From positions 186,001-250,000 of the forward strand of contig NW_026063260.1 of NCBI RefSeq assembly GCF_024362695.1: a stretch of 64,000 nt of DNA. Reading direction: 5' to 3'. Both the position numbers and the translations under genes were made by a program. Positions 11,097 through 20,737 of this stretch are shown here, piece after piece. The number at the start of each line of letters is the position of its first letter. Positions within the stretch are counted from its first letter, which is position 1. Below the pieces are notes generated by a model. The model was not told where the DNA came from and did no database searches. It saw only the letters and a program-made list of their open reading frames with translations. The DNA is from Pectinophora gossypiella (lineage: Eukaryota; Arthropoda; Insecta; Lepidoptera; Gelechiidae).

Positions 11097-12064
11097 TTTA
11101 CAAATTGCCCCGTGTTCCCCCATGTCATAATTTTTTAAAACAAATTTTTCCGGCTTGGATCATTGTTTTTGGCTCAATCTAAATTTACATTTATAAAGAA
11201 TGTTAGTATTTTTCCTTTTCATGGTTAGCTTTGATAACATTTTGTTTTAGAAAAATAAAACTGGTGTGCTTACTTGTGTCGTAATAGACCTAGTAACAAC
11301 CTATTTGTAACTGTCACGTTTGTTTAAGTAGTCTTTTGATTTTTAAAATCACTAGATTTACAAATAAATGTTTTATGTGGTTTTATGTTACATGTTTTTT
11401 TAGTGTGTTTATGGTGCACTGATAAGGCCCAAGCACACTAGCGTTTGCAACGCAGCGTTTTTATGAACGCTCAATTTAGCGTTTCATATTTTTTTGTTTA
11501 GGCGGTTATAGCCAAATATTTAGTATAGTTTTTTATTATTTACGTTGCTCGTGTCAACAAAAAATTTTTAATGGGCATTATAGTAGCCGTTGTAAATTAA
11601 GTTTAGTTAGGGAACCTTATTAGGTTACTCTTTGTTTTTTTTCCCCTTTTCGACGGAGCGGGTAGTGACTCCTTAAATAAGCCTCTAACAACTGTTGTTT
11701 TGTTTTTTGTCTTTGTCTTTATAATTGGGGTATCGAGTGACACTATGAGAGTCGTCAGCTCAACAGGGTTATGAATGTGGGTAACATCCAGTGAAATGGA
11801 TACTGGGTGCTACTATATGAAAGAAGTGAAAGGTGATCAATGAATGGTGATGAATAACAGGTCGGGGTAATTGTTGTGCTTAGCGTTGTGCTGTTTAGAT
11901 GTTTGAGTTGTGCTTCGTTACGTTTTTTTATGAATTGTTTTGTCGTCTCGTCTTTAGAGACAGCTTTTTTTTTTAATTTAGACTGGTTGTGCGCCCCAGG
12001 CTCTATGGCTGAGGGCAGCCGTGTTTCTCACCCAGTCCGAAACCTCTCGTGGGTAGGGGGGTAT
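11097..12064 (+). other. 3' untranslated region and purine tract of element A
   Basis: AT-rich non-coding stretch after pol. No env-like ORF is present. A purine-rich tract (GGGTAGGGGGGTAT, 12051-12064) abuts the 3' LTR and is the expected plus-strand primer. Nothing else is supportable here. Confidence 0.75.
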
Positions 12065-12552
12065 TGTAACGAAGCATTTCGGACCAACGAGCCTTGTAGC
12101 GACATCTTGTGGTTTCTGGCGATATAACGTTGTTTTATATTTTACCCGCAGGAAATCACAGATGGCGCTGCAGGGTTATCGATGGGCCCGAATATTTTTA
12201 ATTATTTTATTTTCTTCAAAATTTGGTATATTAAAATTATCTGCAACATTTATTTTTGATATATTATAATTATATTGTTTAAATTTTGGGATCAAACAAA
12301 TCGATCGATTGTTGTCGTTGATTCGGCGAATTTATGGTTTGGTAGATTTTTTCTAGTTTGGCAACTTTGTTCGTGGTTCTTGTGTCAGACTGACAGCTGG
12401 CTGAGCTGAGACAGGTTTTGGAAAGTGGGGACGTCGCGAGAGCGCCGGAGACTCCACTGCCGTAACTATAATGTGGGCAAGTTAAAAGCCACGATTTATC
12501 GGCGACATCAAGAGCCGATGTCTCAATTTAAATAAACAACTTAACCGAGATG

Positions 12553-12623
12553 GTGAGTCCTCGCAATTCTTCGTGCATATTTTTGCACCAACTTTGTGAT
12601 AACCTCGAGGTCCTTGTTTTCAG
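12553..12623 (+). other. Intron-like module 1, 3' LTR copy
   Basis: Same GTGAGT...TTTTCAG module as at 4067-4137, at the same LTR offset. Confidence 0.4.
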
Positions 12624-12709
12624 CAACATCACTGAAATCCCATCGTCTAAGGTCCAGTGGGTGGGTTTAGGTTTCATCCGAGCGATGCCCAACTATCCCG
12701 GATGAACCT

Positions 12710-12799
12710 GTAAGTTATTTTCTTTGTTTTACACTCGTGAGTTGCCTTGCCACGCTGTCAGCTGAACCACATGCTAATCATTGCCATTCCTTGTTGCAG
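12710..12799 (+). other. Intron-like module 2, 3' LTR copy
   Basis: Same GTAAGT...TTGCAG module as at 4224-4313, at the same LTR offset. Confidence 0.4.
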
Positions 12800-13629
12800 A
12801 TGGAGTTTTTTTAAAGTTTTAAAGTTTTTAAAGTTTTGAGTTTTTGAGTTTTTAAAGTTTTTGAGTTTTTAACGTCTTTAAAGTTTTGTTTAATTTTCTG
12901 ACGTTTTTAAGTTCTATGAAGAAGTTTATGATTGGATCAGACTATTTCAACAAATTTTGTGAATGAAGATTCCTACTGTTTTCTTCTGCATTTGAGAGTT
13001 ATTTCAAGCTTCATTTCGGCGGAGCTTGCCTTGGTTGTTTGCACGTCGAAGCTTTCCTTTGTGCGGCGCGCATGTGGATGTGCCGCGCCTCTCCTTTTGT
13101 CAACACTCCGGATAAGGCCCGGTGAAGGACTGCGAGGTTGACCGGTGGACGTGCAGCCCGCCAGCTGCGTACACAGCTGGCCCGCTGTGCCGCCATCGTC
13201 CAGCACGCCCTGGCCTGAGCCGGCTTCAACGCATCACCTGTATGGTATTCCGGAACGCCTCAGGTAGGCCTGATAGTCGGAGGTCCTCGAGTAAGTGAGG
13301 TGCCTATAGGTGTACGGACAGTGTTTTAAACATAGTGAGATCCCATGGCTGTTACGTAGTGACAATTAACCTGACGGACCAAAGCGCGACCTGTCTCCCT
13401 CCATAGGGTTTTTACCTGCCCATGGTTGTACTTTAATATTATATTATGAAATATACATTGTACAAATTCAAAGGGAGTTTTCTTTGTCTCATGCTCACCG
13501 GTCTATAACATCTAGCTGTGCCCTTCAGGTAAACACCACTTTATAAATTTTCTGAAACATATCTGTATTTTTATAACACCTTGTCTATTTTACCTACCTT
13601 CCTATAGGTAGCAAAAGATTTCCGTTTCA

Positions 13630-14420
13630 ATCTTGGTCAAATTTTATCGCCGGTGAAAAAAAAAAACAAAATGGCCGAAAAACAAAATGGCCGCCATATA
13701 AATTTTTGTTTTTCCAGAAAATGTCTCGGGTGTAAAAATGATGTTATAGGGGTGTGATCGGAACGTCATCTTGGAAAACTGCTCCGCATCAGGGAGACAC
13801 CCTACGGCCTGGCAAAACTATAGCACCTAGAACTTTTTTGATTTCACGAAAACAAGATGGCCTCCATACAAAGCTTCGAACTAATACAGGACACGCGAGC
13901 AGCTTGCTGCGAGCGAACCACGCGACATCTAGTTATTATACTATATATAGCTGCAAACCCACTGACTGACTGACTGACTGACTCACTCACTCACTCACTG
14001 ACATTATTGTTCTCCCAGAAGGAGCGTCGGGGGGTCAAAATGATGTATGGGGGGTGTGATCTGGACCTCCCGGTGAGTATAGGAAAACTTCCAGATCTTG
14101 GAAAACTGCTCCGCATCAGGGAGACACCCTACGGCCTGGCAAAACTATCACACCTGGAACAATTTTTTTTTCGCAAAACCTATTTAAATCTTGGTCAAAT
14201 TCTATTGTGAGTGAAAAAAAAACAAAATGGCGGAAAAACAAGATGGCCGCCATACAAAAAATTGTTTTTCCAGAAAATGTCTCGGGGGTAAAAATTGTGT
14301 ATGGGAGTGTAATCGGAGTGTCTTGTCGAGTACGGAAAATGTTCTCAATCTTCGAAAACTGCTCCTTGGTTTTCCCAGAAAATGTCACGGGGGTAAAAAC
14401 TGTGTATGGGAATGTGATCG
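13630..14420. repeat. Modular repeat array, segment 2
   Basis: Continues the unit broken by element A (2574-3578 plus 13634-13932, together about 1.3 kb), ending at CTAG 13932. A new unit starts at 13949 with AGCTGCAAACCC and CTGA/CTCA repeats. That unit is interrupted at 14420 by element B. Confidence 0.85.
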
Positions 14421-14990
14421 TATGGGGTGCACCTACCGGGATCGTTATAATAATTCGAACACAGCAAATACACTCCAATCAAATGTTTATTTCACGTTCA
14501 CCAAAGAATGTACATAAATAACACAAGCACGGAAGAGTAGAATTGACAAGCACAGAAGTAGACAGTGAAGCAAGATAGTGTAGATACAGTTTAGCTACGG
14601 AAAGCACTAACTTAGAAGCCTAGGTAATAATCGTAAGCAAAAGCGCGGGAGCTCGCAAGACGAAGCGACATACGTTCACCGTCGGAGGTAATTAGCGACT
14701 GCTGGCGCGCGTAGCAACAAGCGCCGCGCGGCGGTGCGCGCGCGCCTGTAGGCATAGTGCGCCTGGCAAGTTTAATGCAACAATGCGCACGCGGCTTTGC
14801 TTGCGAATTGACATAATTAAATACTAACATGAATCAAATATACTATTGGGATATTATTGTGTATATATAATATATTGTAATGTATGTCTGTATGTATATA
14901 TGTAAAGTATCTTTGTGTTGTATTATTTTGTAAGTATATACTACATAATTCTAGCTATATATATTATAATTATGTGTGGTGGTTCCCACA
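14421..14990 (-). repeat. 3' LTR of element B (570 bp)
   Basis: Read on the minus strand it starts TGTGGGAACC and ends CACCCCATA. It appears identical to 18911-19480. The pol stop codon lies immediately beside it, and the purine-rich GGCGGAGGAGTAG just upstream is the likely plus-strand primer. Confidence 0.92.
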
Positions 14991-17900
14991 CTACTCCTCC
15001 GCCGAGACCGTTGCTTGCTGAGGTCGATAGTAGTCAGGGAATTTCACTGTTCTGCCACTTCGAGTTTTTCTAACTGGCTCAGGGATAGGGTCCTCTCTCT
15101 TCATCTCTTTGGCCAAATAAGCTGGTTTCAGTCTATCAATACTGATAACGGCTTCCTTGTCCTTGATGCGGATCTTAAATACTTTCTCCCCTCTCTCAAG
15201 AACTTTGTAGGGACCAGTATAGGGTGGCTCGAGGGATCTCCCGGGTGGACCACGACGCAGGAAAACGTATTCAGCGGTCTTCAGGTCTTTCGGTATGTAA
15301 AATGGTTTGTGTTCATGCCAAGTTACCGGGACAGGTGCCAGATTTGCCATGTGATGACGCAACCGTGATGCAAACTGCGTATAATCCGTGGAGACATTCT
15401 TCGACGGGGCGAAGAAATCTCCAGGTAAGCGCAGAGGTTCGCCATATACCAGCTCGGCTGACGAGGTTTTCAAATCCTCCTTCCACGCGCTACGGATTCC
15501 GAGCAGCACGAGAGGAAGCACCTCACTCCAGCGGTCGTTTTTGTGGCACATTATGGCGCTCTTCAGTTGGCGATGAAGGCGTTCTACCATACCATTGCAG
15601 GTGGGGTGATAAGCAGTGGTAGGGCGGTGCTGCGCGCCGAGAACAGATGACAGTTGGTGGAAGAGACTGGACTCGAACTGACTTCCGCGGTCGGTCGTTA
15701 TTCTTTCGGGGCAGCCAAAGCGGGCTACCCAGCCGGAAATGAAAGTGCGCGCGCAGGTCTCCGCGGTGATGTCCTTGATTGGGTATGCCTCAGGCCAACG
15801 GGTGAAGCGATCGATGACTGTGAGGCAGTACCTGAAATCAGACGAAATGGGTAAAGGCCCTACGATGTCCATATGGACGTGGGAAAAACGGGACGTAGGA
15901 CTGGAAAAAGGAGTGAAAGGAGCGGTAGTATGGCGATAGGTTTTGGAACGTTGGCAATCATTGCATTCCCTTGTCCACCTTCGTACATCTCTGTTGACAC
16001 CGGGCCAAACATATCTCTGTGCTACCAGCTTAGCTGTTGCTCTAATCCCAGGGTGACTAAGGCCATGTAAAACCTTGAAGACACGGTGGCGATGCACGCA
16101 GGGAACATAAGGTCTCATGTTTGCAGTTGATGTGTCGCAGTAGAGATGTGTATTGCCATACTTGCACTTCTCGAGTCTTAGGGCAGAACCATCATTAAGA
16201 AGACTTTGCAGCTCAGGATCCTGGTCTTGAGAATTTGCAAGATCTTCTGGGTTGAGAGGTTCTTCTATTTCCTCTATACGAGAAAGAGCGTCCGCTACTA
16301 CGTTCTCTTGGCCGGCGACATACCTTACGTCGGTTGAGAACTGGGCGATGTAGTTTAAGTAGCGGAATTGGCGTGGCGAACAATTTTCACGGCGAGATGA
16401 AAAGGCGTGAGTCAGTGGCTTGTGGTCCGTGTATATGATGAACGGTCTGGCCTCAACCATATGACGGAAATGGCGTATGGCATCGTATATGGCCAACAGC
16501 TCGCGGTCATACGGGCTGTATTTCTTTTGCGATGGCTTGAGACATCGAGAAAAGAATGCCAGCGGTTGCCAGTGGCTCTTAACTCGCTGCTGGAGAACTG
16601 CCCCAATCGCGGTATCTGATGCATCCGTTTGGAGAGCAAGTTCTGCATTTGGATCCGGGTGAGCTAAAAGAGCTGCTTTAGATATTGCCTCTTTGCATGC
16701 CTCGAATGAACGTTGCATTTCTGCTGTCATTTCAACTGCTTGGGAAGCCTTCTTCTTAGGCCCGGAAAGGGCTGCGTTTAATGGTGCTTGCGCTCTTGAC
16801 GCGCCAGTGATAAAGCGTCTGTAAAAGTTGTACATCCCAAGAAAACGTCGCAATTCCTTGATATTTTTGGGCTCCGGGAAGTCTCTGATGGCCTGCACCT
16901 TGTCCGGTAGTGGTTGGATTCCATCCGCAGAAACTTTGTGTCCAAGAAAGGTGATGCTTGCTTGTCCGAACTCGCATTTTGATGAATTTATAAGCATCCC
17001 GAAGTCTGTCAACCGTTGGAAAAGTTGCTGCAAGTGATCGACGTGCTGTTCTGGTGTAGCCGAGAAGATCAAGATGTCATCCAGATAGCCGTACACGAAA
17101 GGTAAGCCTCTTAGGACTTCGTCCATGAATCTTTGGAACGTTTGGGCCGCGTTGCGTAACCCAAACGTCATGTAAGGGAACTCAAACAGGCCAAACGGCG
17201 TGGTTATGGCTGTTTTCGGCACATCAGGTGGGTGTACGGGTATCTGGTTGTAAGCCTTTGTGAGGTCTACCTTGGAGAATATGGTACTTCCAGTAAGCTG
17301 ATGCGTGAAGTCTTGGATGTGGCGTATGGGGTAGCGGTCGGGTACAGTGCGGGCATTTAGAGCACGGTAGTCTCCGCAAGGCCTCCATCCGTTATCTTTC
17401 TTGGGAGCCAGGTGCAGTGGAGAGGACCAAGAACTTTCAGACCGAACGGCTGTTCCACTCTGCAGCATCTCTTCAAATTCCTTCTGGGCGATCTTCAGGC
17501 GGTCTGGTGGAAGACGGCGAGGACGACTCGATACTGGCGGTCCATGCGTTGTGGTAATAAAATGTACCGTGTCGTGTTTACGCAGCGTGTGGGTTCCTGC
17601 TGGACGTGTGATCTCGGGGTACCTACGTAGGATCTCATGGTACTTGGTGTCACCTGATACGACTTTGATAGATGAGATGTCCTCGGTCATTTTGCATGCT
17701 GGTGCCATAGTGGAGAGTGAAGTCAGCGAATCTATCAGGCGCTGCTGTCGTACGTCTACAAGCAGATTATAATGAGATAAAAAATCTACTCCAATAATGG
17801 GCTTTGACACGTCTGCCACAACAAACCGCCAATTAAATACTCGTCGCAATCCAATGTTGAGTTGAAGCTGAGCCCAACCATAAGTGGGGATGATCGTTCC

Positions 17901-18122
17901 GTTGGCCGCGAACAGCTGGTAGTCTGTTTTTGTCCGCTGTCCCCGTATCATCGCACGTGGGTACACGCACAAGTCAGATCCTGTGTCGATGAGAAATCTG
18001 GCATTCGTGTTTCTGTCCACGACGAAGAGGCGGCCTGGAGAAACCTGACAATCGGTAGCCGCTAATTCCGACTGCCTGGAGCATTTCCCGACGACTGGTT
18101 GTAACTGCACGGCGTAGTACAT
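14991..18122 (-). CDS. pol: Pol polyprotein of element B (1043 aa, intact)
   Basis: Protease has FLIDTGSD near residue 44-51. RT runs ~200-390 with GYLDD near 346-350. RNase H has Asp in QTDAS and YTDHKPL. Integrase has the HHCC region (HPG...CNDCQ), the core with Asp in HMDIVGP, Asp in TTDRGSQF and Glu in GMVERLHR, then a GPY/F-type C-terminal module (PPYTGPY). All catalytic residues are present with no stops. The stop codon coincides with the edge of the 3' LTR, so there is no 3' untranslated spacer. The ORF overlaps gag by 61 bp in the -1 frame. The internal ATG at 18122 lies inside that overlap, but slippage at 18083-18089 is the more likely route. Confidence 0.95.
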   Translation of the reverse strand: MYYAVQLQPVVGKCSRQSELAATDCQVSPGRLFVVDRNTNARFLIDTGSDLCVYPRAMIRGQRTKTDYQLFAANGTIIPTYGWAQLQLNIGLRRVFNWRFVVADVSKPIIGVDFLSHYNLLVDVRQQRLIDSLTSLSTMAPACKMTEDISSIKVVSGDTKYHEILRRYPEITRPAGTHTLRKHDTVHFITTTHGPPVSSRPRRLPPDRLKIAQKEFEEMLQSGTAVRSESSWSSPLHLAPKKDNGWRPCGDYRALNARTVPDRYPIRHIQDFTHQLTGSTIFSKVDLTKAYNQIPVHPPDVPKTAITTPFGLFEFPYMTFGLRNAAQTFQRFMDEVLRGLPFVYGYLDDILIFSATPEQHVDHLQQLFQRLTDFGMLINSSKCEFGQASITFLGHKVSADGIQPLPDKVQAIRDFPEPKNIKELRRFLGMYNFYRRFITGASRAQAPLNAALSGPKKKASQAVEMTAEMQRSFEACKEAISKAALLAHPDPNAELALQTDASDTAIGAVLQQRVKSHWQPLAFFSRCLKPSQKKYSPYDRELLAIYDAIRHFRHMVEARPFIIYTDHKPLTHAFSSRRENCSPRQFRYLNYIAQFSTDVRYVAGQENVVADALSRIEEIEEPLNPEDLANSQDQDPELQSLLNDGSALRLEKCKYGNTHLYCDTSTANMRPYVPCVHRHRVFKVLHGLSHPGIRATAKLVAQRYVWPGVNRDVRRWTRECNDCQRSKTYRHTTAPFTPFSSPTSRFSHVHMDIVGPLPISSDFRYCLTVIDRFTRWPEAYPIKDITAETCARTFISGWVARFGCPERITTDRGSQFESSLFHQLSSVLGAQHRPTTAYHPTCNGMVERLHRQLKSAIMCHKNDRWSEVLPLVLLGIRSAWKEDLKTSSAELVYGEPLRLPGDFFAPSKNVSTDYTQFASRLRHHMANLAPVPVTWHEHKPFYIPKDLKTAEYVFLRRGPPGRSLEPPYTGPYKVLERGEKVFKIRIKDKEAVISIDRLKPAYLAKEMKREDPIPEPVRKTRSGRTVKFPDYYRPQQATVSAEE

Positions 18123-18865
18123 CTTCTGGCTTTAGACCCAAACCGGTTGTGATAATAGCAAATTGACCTATCGTACGATTTGGATCTTGATCGTTGACGG
18201 TTGGTGTTTCTATTACCTTCGCGTGACCTATTACGACCCGGACGTGAACGATCAGATTCGATCATTCCACGCAAAGCAGCAACCTCTTTGGCCAATTGTG
18301 CTATTTGTTGCATAGCACCATCCATCGGCGGCGAGGTACAACTTGTGGTCGCAACTTGTGGGGAGCACTGTACAATGTCGTACACACAGTCGGCTAGGTC
18401 GGCGACTTCTTCTAGCTTCAACCGTTGTTGAGAAGCCACTGCCGTTTGTATGTTGGTTGGTAACCGACCTGCCCAGAGGGTCCTGATGAAATCGTCGGGA
18501 ACGGAGGGTCCTGCTAACTTCCGCAGGTGGCGCAAAAATTCCGACGGTTTTCTGTCGCCGAGTACCTCATCGTTGAGAAGCTGTTTGACCTTCGCTTCCT
18601 TAGAGCTGGAAAGCCTCTTGATGAGCTCGCTTTTCAGTTTTTCGTACTTGCCGTCAGTTGGAGGTGATTTTATTATGTCTGTGACGTATCTTGCGTACTG
18701 GGGTTCCAGGTTCGAGCTTACATAATAAAACTTGGTACTATCGGCAGTGACACCGGCGAGCACAAATTGTCCCTCTATCTGGGAGAACCAAACTTCTGGA
18801 TCTTCCGGCCAAAACGGGGGTATGCGGACACCAACTTTATAAATCTCCTGCTGTGGCATCGTCAT
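18062..18865 (-). CDS. gag: Gag protein of element B (~267 aa)
   Basis: Capsid-type protein. The N-terminal VGVRIPPFWPEDPEVWFSQ is typical of CsRn1-clade Gag. A basic Arg/Ser stretch (RSRPGRNRSREG) precedes a single C-terminal finger CYYH-X9-C-X3-C. The open frame extends to 18892 without an ATG and would run into the PBS. I therefore chose the ATG at 18865 (a second in-frame ATG is at 18859). The frame ends at 18062 inside the overlap with pol. Confidence 0.9.
   Translation of the reverse strand: MTMPQQEIYKVGVRIPPFWPEDPEVWFSQIEGQFVLAGVTADSTKFYYVSSNLEPQYARYVTDIIKSPPTDGKYEKLKSELIKRLSSSKEAKVKQLLNDEVLGDRKPSEFLRHLRKLAGPSVPDDFIRTLWAGRLPTNIQTAVASQQRLKLEEVADLADCVYDIVQCSPQVATTSCTSPPMDGAMQQIAQLAKEVAALRGMIESDRSRPGRNRSREGNRNTNRQRSRSKSYDRSICYYHNRFGSKARRCTTPCSYNQSSGNAPGSRN
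18083..18089 (-). promoter_or_regulatory. -1 frameshift slippery site of element B
   Basis: Read on the minus strand, G GGA AAT sits in gag phase as TCG GGA AAT. A one-base slip back gives GGG AAA TGC, the pol frame (V-G-K-C-S). It lies in the gag/pol overlap, about 20 bases before the gag stop. No strong downstream stem was confirmed. Confidence 0.85.
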
Positions 18866-18891
18866 TTTGTCACTTATGTTTCCTTTGTTCA

Positions 18892-18909
18892 ATCACGTCG
18901 GGGTCACCA
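18892..18909 (-). promoter_or_regulatory. Primer-binding site of element B
   Basis: On the minus strand TGGTGACCCCGACGTGAT starts one base after the 5' LTR. It is consistent with a tRNA 3' end; the tRNA was not identified. Confidence 0.8.
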
Positions 18910-18910
18910 A

Positions 18911-19480
18911 TATGGGGTGCACCTACCGGGATCGTTATAATAATTCGAACACAGCAAATACACTCCAATCAAATGTTTATTTCACGTTCACCAAAGAATG
19001 TACATAAATAACACAAGCACGGAAGAGTAGAATTGACAAGCACAGAAGTAGACAGTGAAGCAAGATAGTGTAGATACAGTTTAGCTACGGAAAGCACTAA
19101 CTTAGAAGCCTAGGTAATAATCGTAAGCAAAAGCGCGGGAGCTCGCAAGACGAAGCGACATACGTTCACCGTCGGAGGTAATTAGCGACTGCTGGCGCGC
19201 GTAGCAACAAGCGCCGCGCGGCGGTGCGCGCGCGCCTGTAGGCATAGTGCGCCTGGCAAGTTTAATGCAACAATGCGCACGCGGCTTTGCTTGCGAATTG
19301 ACATAATTAAATACTAACATGAATCAAATATACTATTGGGATATTATTGTGTATATATAATATATTGTAATGTATGTCTGTATGTATATATGTAAAGTAT
19401 CTTTGTGTTGTATTATTTTGTAAGTATATACTACATAATTCTAGCTATATATATTATAATTATGTGTGGTGGTTCCCACA
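18911..19480 (-). repeat. 5' LTR of element B (570 bp)
   Basis: No difference from 14421-14990 was noticed on reading. It is followed on the plus strand by TSD ATCG and the resumed array sequence. Confidence 0.92.
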
Positions 19481-19954
19481 ATCGGAATGTCTTGTCGAGT
19501 ACGGAAAATGTTCTCAATCTTGGAAAACTGCTCCGCATCAGGGAGACACCCTACGTCCTGGCGCAACTATTATACCTGGATCAAATTTTTTTTCGCAAAA
19601 CCTATTTAAATCTTGGTCAAATCCAATCGATGGTGAAAAAAAAAACAAGATGGCCGCCATACAAAATTTAGTTTTTCCAGAAAATGTCTCGGGGGTAAAA
19701 ACTGTGTATGGGGGTGTAATTGAAATGTCTTACTGAGTGTGGAGATACTTCTCTTTCTTCAAATCTGCTCCGCATCAGGGAGTCGCCCTACGGCCTGGCA
19801 AAACTATCACATCTGGATCAATTATTTTTTCGGGTAATATATTTAAATCTTGGTCAAATTTAATCACCGGTGAAAAAAAAACAAAATGGCGGAAAATCAA
19901 GATGGCCGCCATACAAATTTTTGTTTTTCCAGAAAATGTCTCAGAGGTAAAAAT
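19481..19954. repeat. Modular repeat array, segment 3
   Basis: Two modules continuing the unit that began at 13949. Interrupted after TSD AAAT (19951-19954) by element C, resuming at 39899. Confidence 0.85.
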
Positions 19955-20279
19955 TGTAATAAGACCACGGTAACATGATCATTAACTAACATACGCATAC
20001 CTGGATATACATAAAGCTGCCTCAGGTACATGCTCTATAAATAAAACAACCATTGAAATAATAAATAATAAGTATATTGGTTACTTACTCTAAATTTCCA
20101 AAACGCACGCGTGCTCAAACACAAGTGTACACGTGTTCAAAATGGTACGTCTGCTTTCGATGCGTGCTCGAATCAAAAGAAACCCCAATGAAAGACAAAC
20201 ACGCCTTTTTATACCCTTTCTCCTAGTGTTGCCATATGAAGGCAACACAAATTCGCACAAAATTACAGAAAACCTAACA
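19955..20279 (-). repeat. 3' LTR of element C
   Basis: On the minus strand it runs TGTTAGGTTTTC...GTCTTATTACA and matches 39574-39898. A TATA-like TATAAAAAGGC is at 20203-20213. On its internal side, 68 extra bases (20280-20347) end with a second CCTAACATTCG repeat and contain an 8-bp hairpin at 20297-20316. The original LTR may therefore have reached 20347, with the other copy having lost this part. Confidence 0.82.
20203..20213 (-). promoter_or_regulatory. TATA-like box in element C LTR
   Basis: TATAAAAAGGC on the minus strand, also present at 39822-39832 in the other LTR. It sits where a Pol II LTR promoter is expected. Confidence 0.5.
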
Positions 20280-20347
20280 TTCGACCATCCTGACGTCGTG
20301 CATGTCCTCATGCACGTAGACAAAACGTGTAATGTTCAAACCTAACA

Positions 20348-20485
20348 TTCGGCGGGCCAAGTGATTCCACACTCATCGAGAACAGTTACAAAGCTTCACT
20401 TAAAATCTAAAAGTACAACGACATATAATCACATTTACGGGGTGAAACATCAGCTCTTCTTTCTCATCATAATATAAAGCTATTC
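20348..20485 (-). other. Element C 3' non-coding region
   Basis: Non-coding DNA between the LTR and the hairpin comb. No ORF or further repeat is recognised. Confidence 0.5.
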
Positions 20486-20737
20486 AAGTTGTCAATAGTT
20501 CGCAAACCCTTCCTTCTCACGAACTATTGCAAAGCAATTGAGTGTGAACCTTCTTTCTCACACTTGTAATTATCGTATACAAACCTTCCTTCTTATATAC
20601 GATAATTAAAATAATCATAATATAAAGCTACTCAAGTTGTCAATAGTTCGCAAACCCTTCCTTCTCACGAACCATTGCAAAGCAATTGAGTGTGAACCTT
20701 CTTTCTCACACTTGTAACTATCGTATACAAACCTTTC
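20486..20737. repeat. Hairpin-comb repeat, block 1
   Basis: About one and a half copies of a ~150-bp unit made of three hairpins. In the first copy CAATAGTTCG pairs with CGAACTATTG (20493-20502 with 20520-20529), AGTGTGA pairs with TCACACT, and a 13-bp stem is at 20567-20579 with 20596-20608. Loops are AAACCCTTCCTTCT-like. The last hairpin is split at its loop by element D. Confidence 0.85.

Larger units (their letters stand above)
3579..13629 (+). mobile_element. Ty3/Gypsy LTR retrotransposon A, complete
   Basis: Layout is 5' LTR 3579-4944, PBS 4946-4963, leader with a 582-bp tandem duplication, gag 6619-7923, pol 7902-11096, 3' untranslated region, purine tract 12051-12064, 3' LTR 12065-13629. 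Pol order protease-RT-RNase H-integrase defines Ty3/Gypsy. Both coding frames are uninterrupted. No envelope-like ORF is present. The two LTRs are near-identical for about 1240 bp but have different tails. The lineage within Ty3/Gypsy could not be assigned by eye. Confidence 0.92.
12065..13629 (+). repeat. 3' LTR of element A (1565 bp)
   Basis: Starts TGTAACGAAGCA and ends TTTCCGTTTCA, followed by TSD ATCT. It matches the 5' LTR to about 13306. It then carries a ~320-bp tail that is only partly similar to the 120-bp tail of the 5' LTR, including about 200 bp absent there. The last ~18 bases match again. Confidence 0.88.
14421..19480 (-). mobile_element. CsRn1/Kabuki-like Ty3/Gypsy retrotransposon B, complete
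   Basis: 5060 bp with apparently identical 570-bp LTRs and TSD ATCG (14417-14420 and 19481-19484). In the element's own direction: LTR, PBS, gag with one CHCC-type finger, pol in the -1 frame, LTR. The CHCC finger (CYYH...C...C) is the known signature of the CsRn1 clade, which includes Kabuki of Bombyx; the clade call rests on that motif. Intact frames and matching LTRs suggest a very recent insertion. Confidence 0.93.

Noticed and set aside
11097..12064. Envelope gene in element A
   Set aside because: No ORF with signal peptide or membrane segment; the space is under 1 kb and non-coding.
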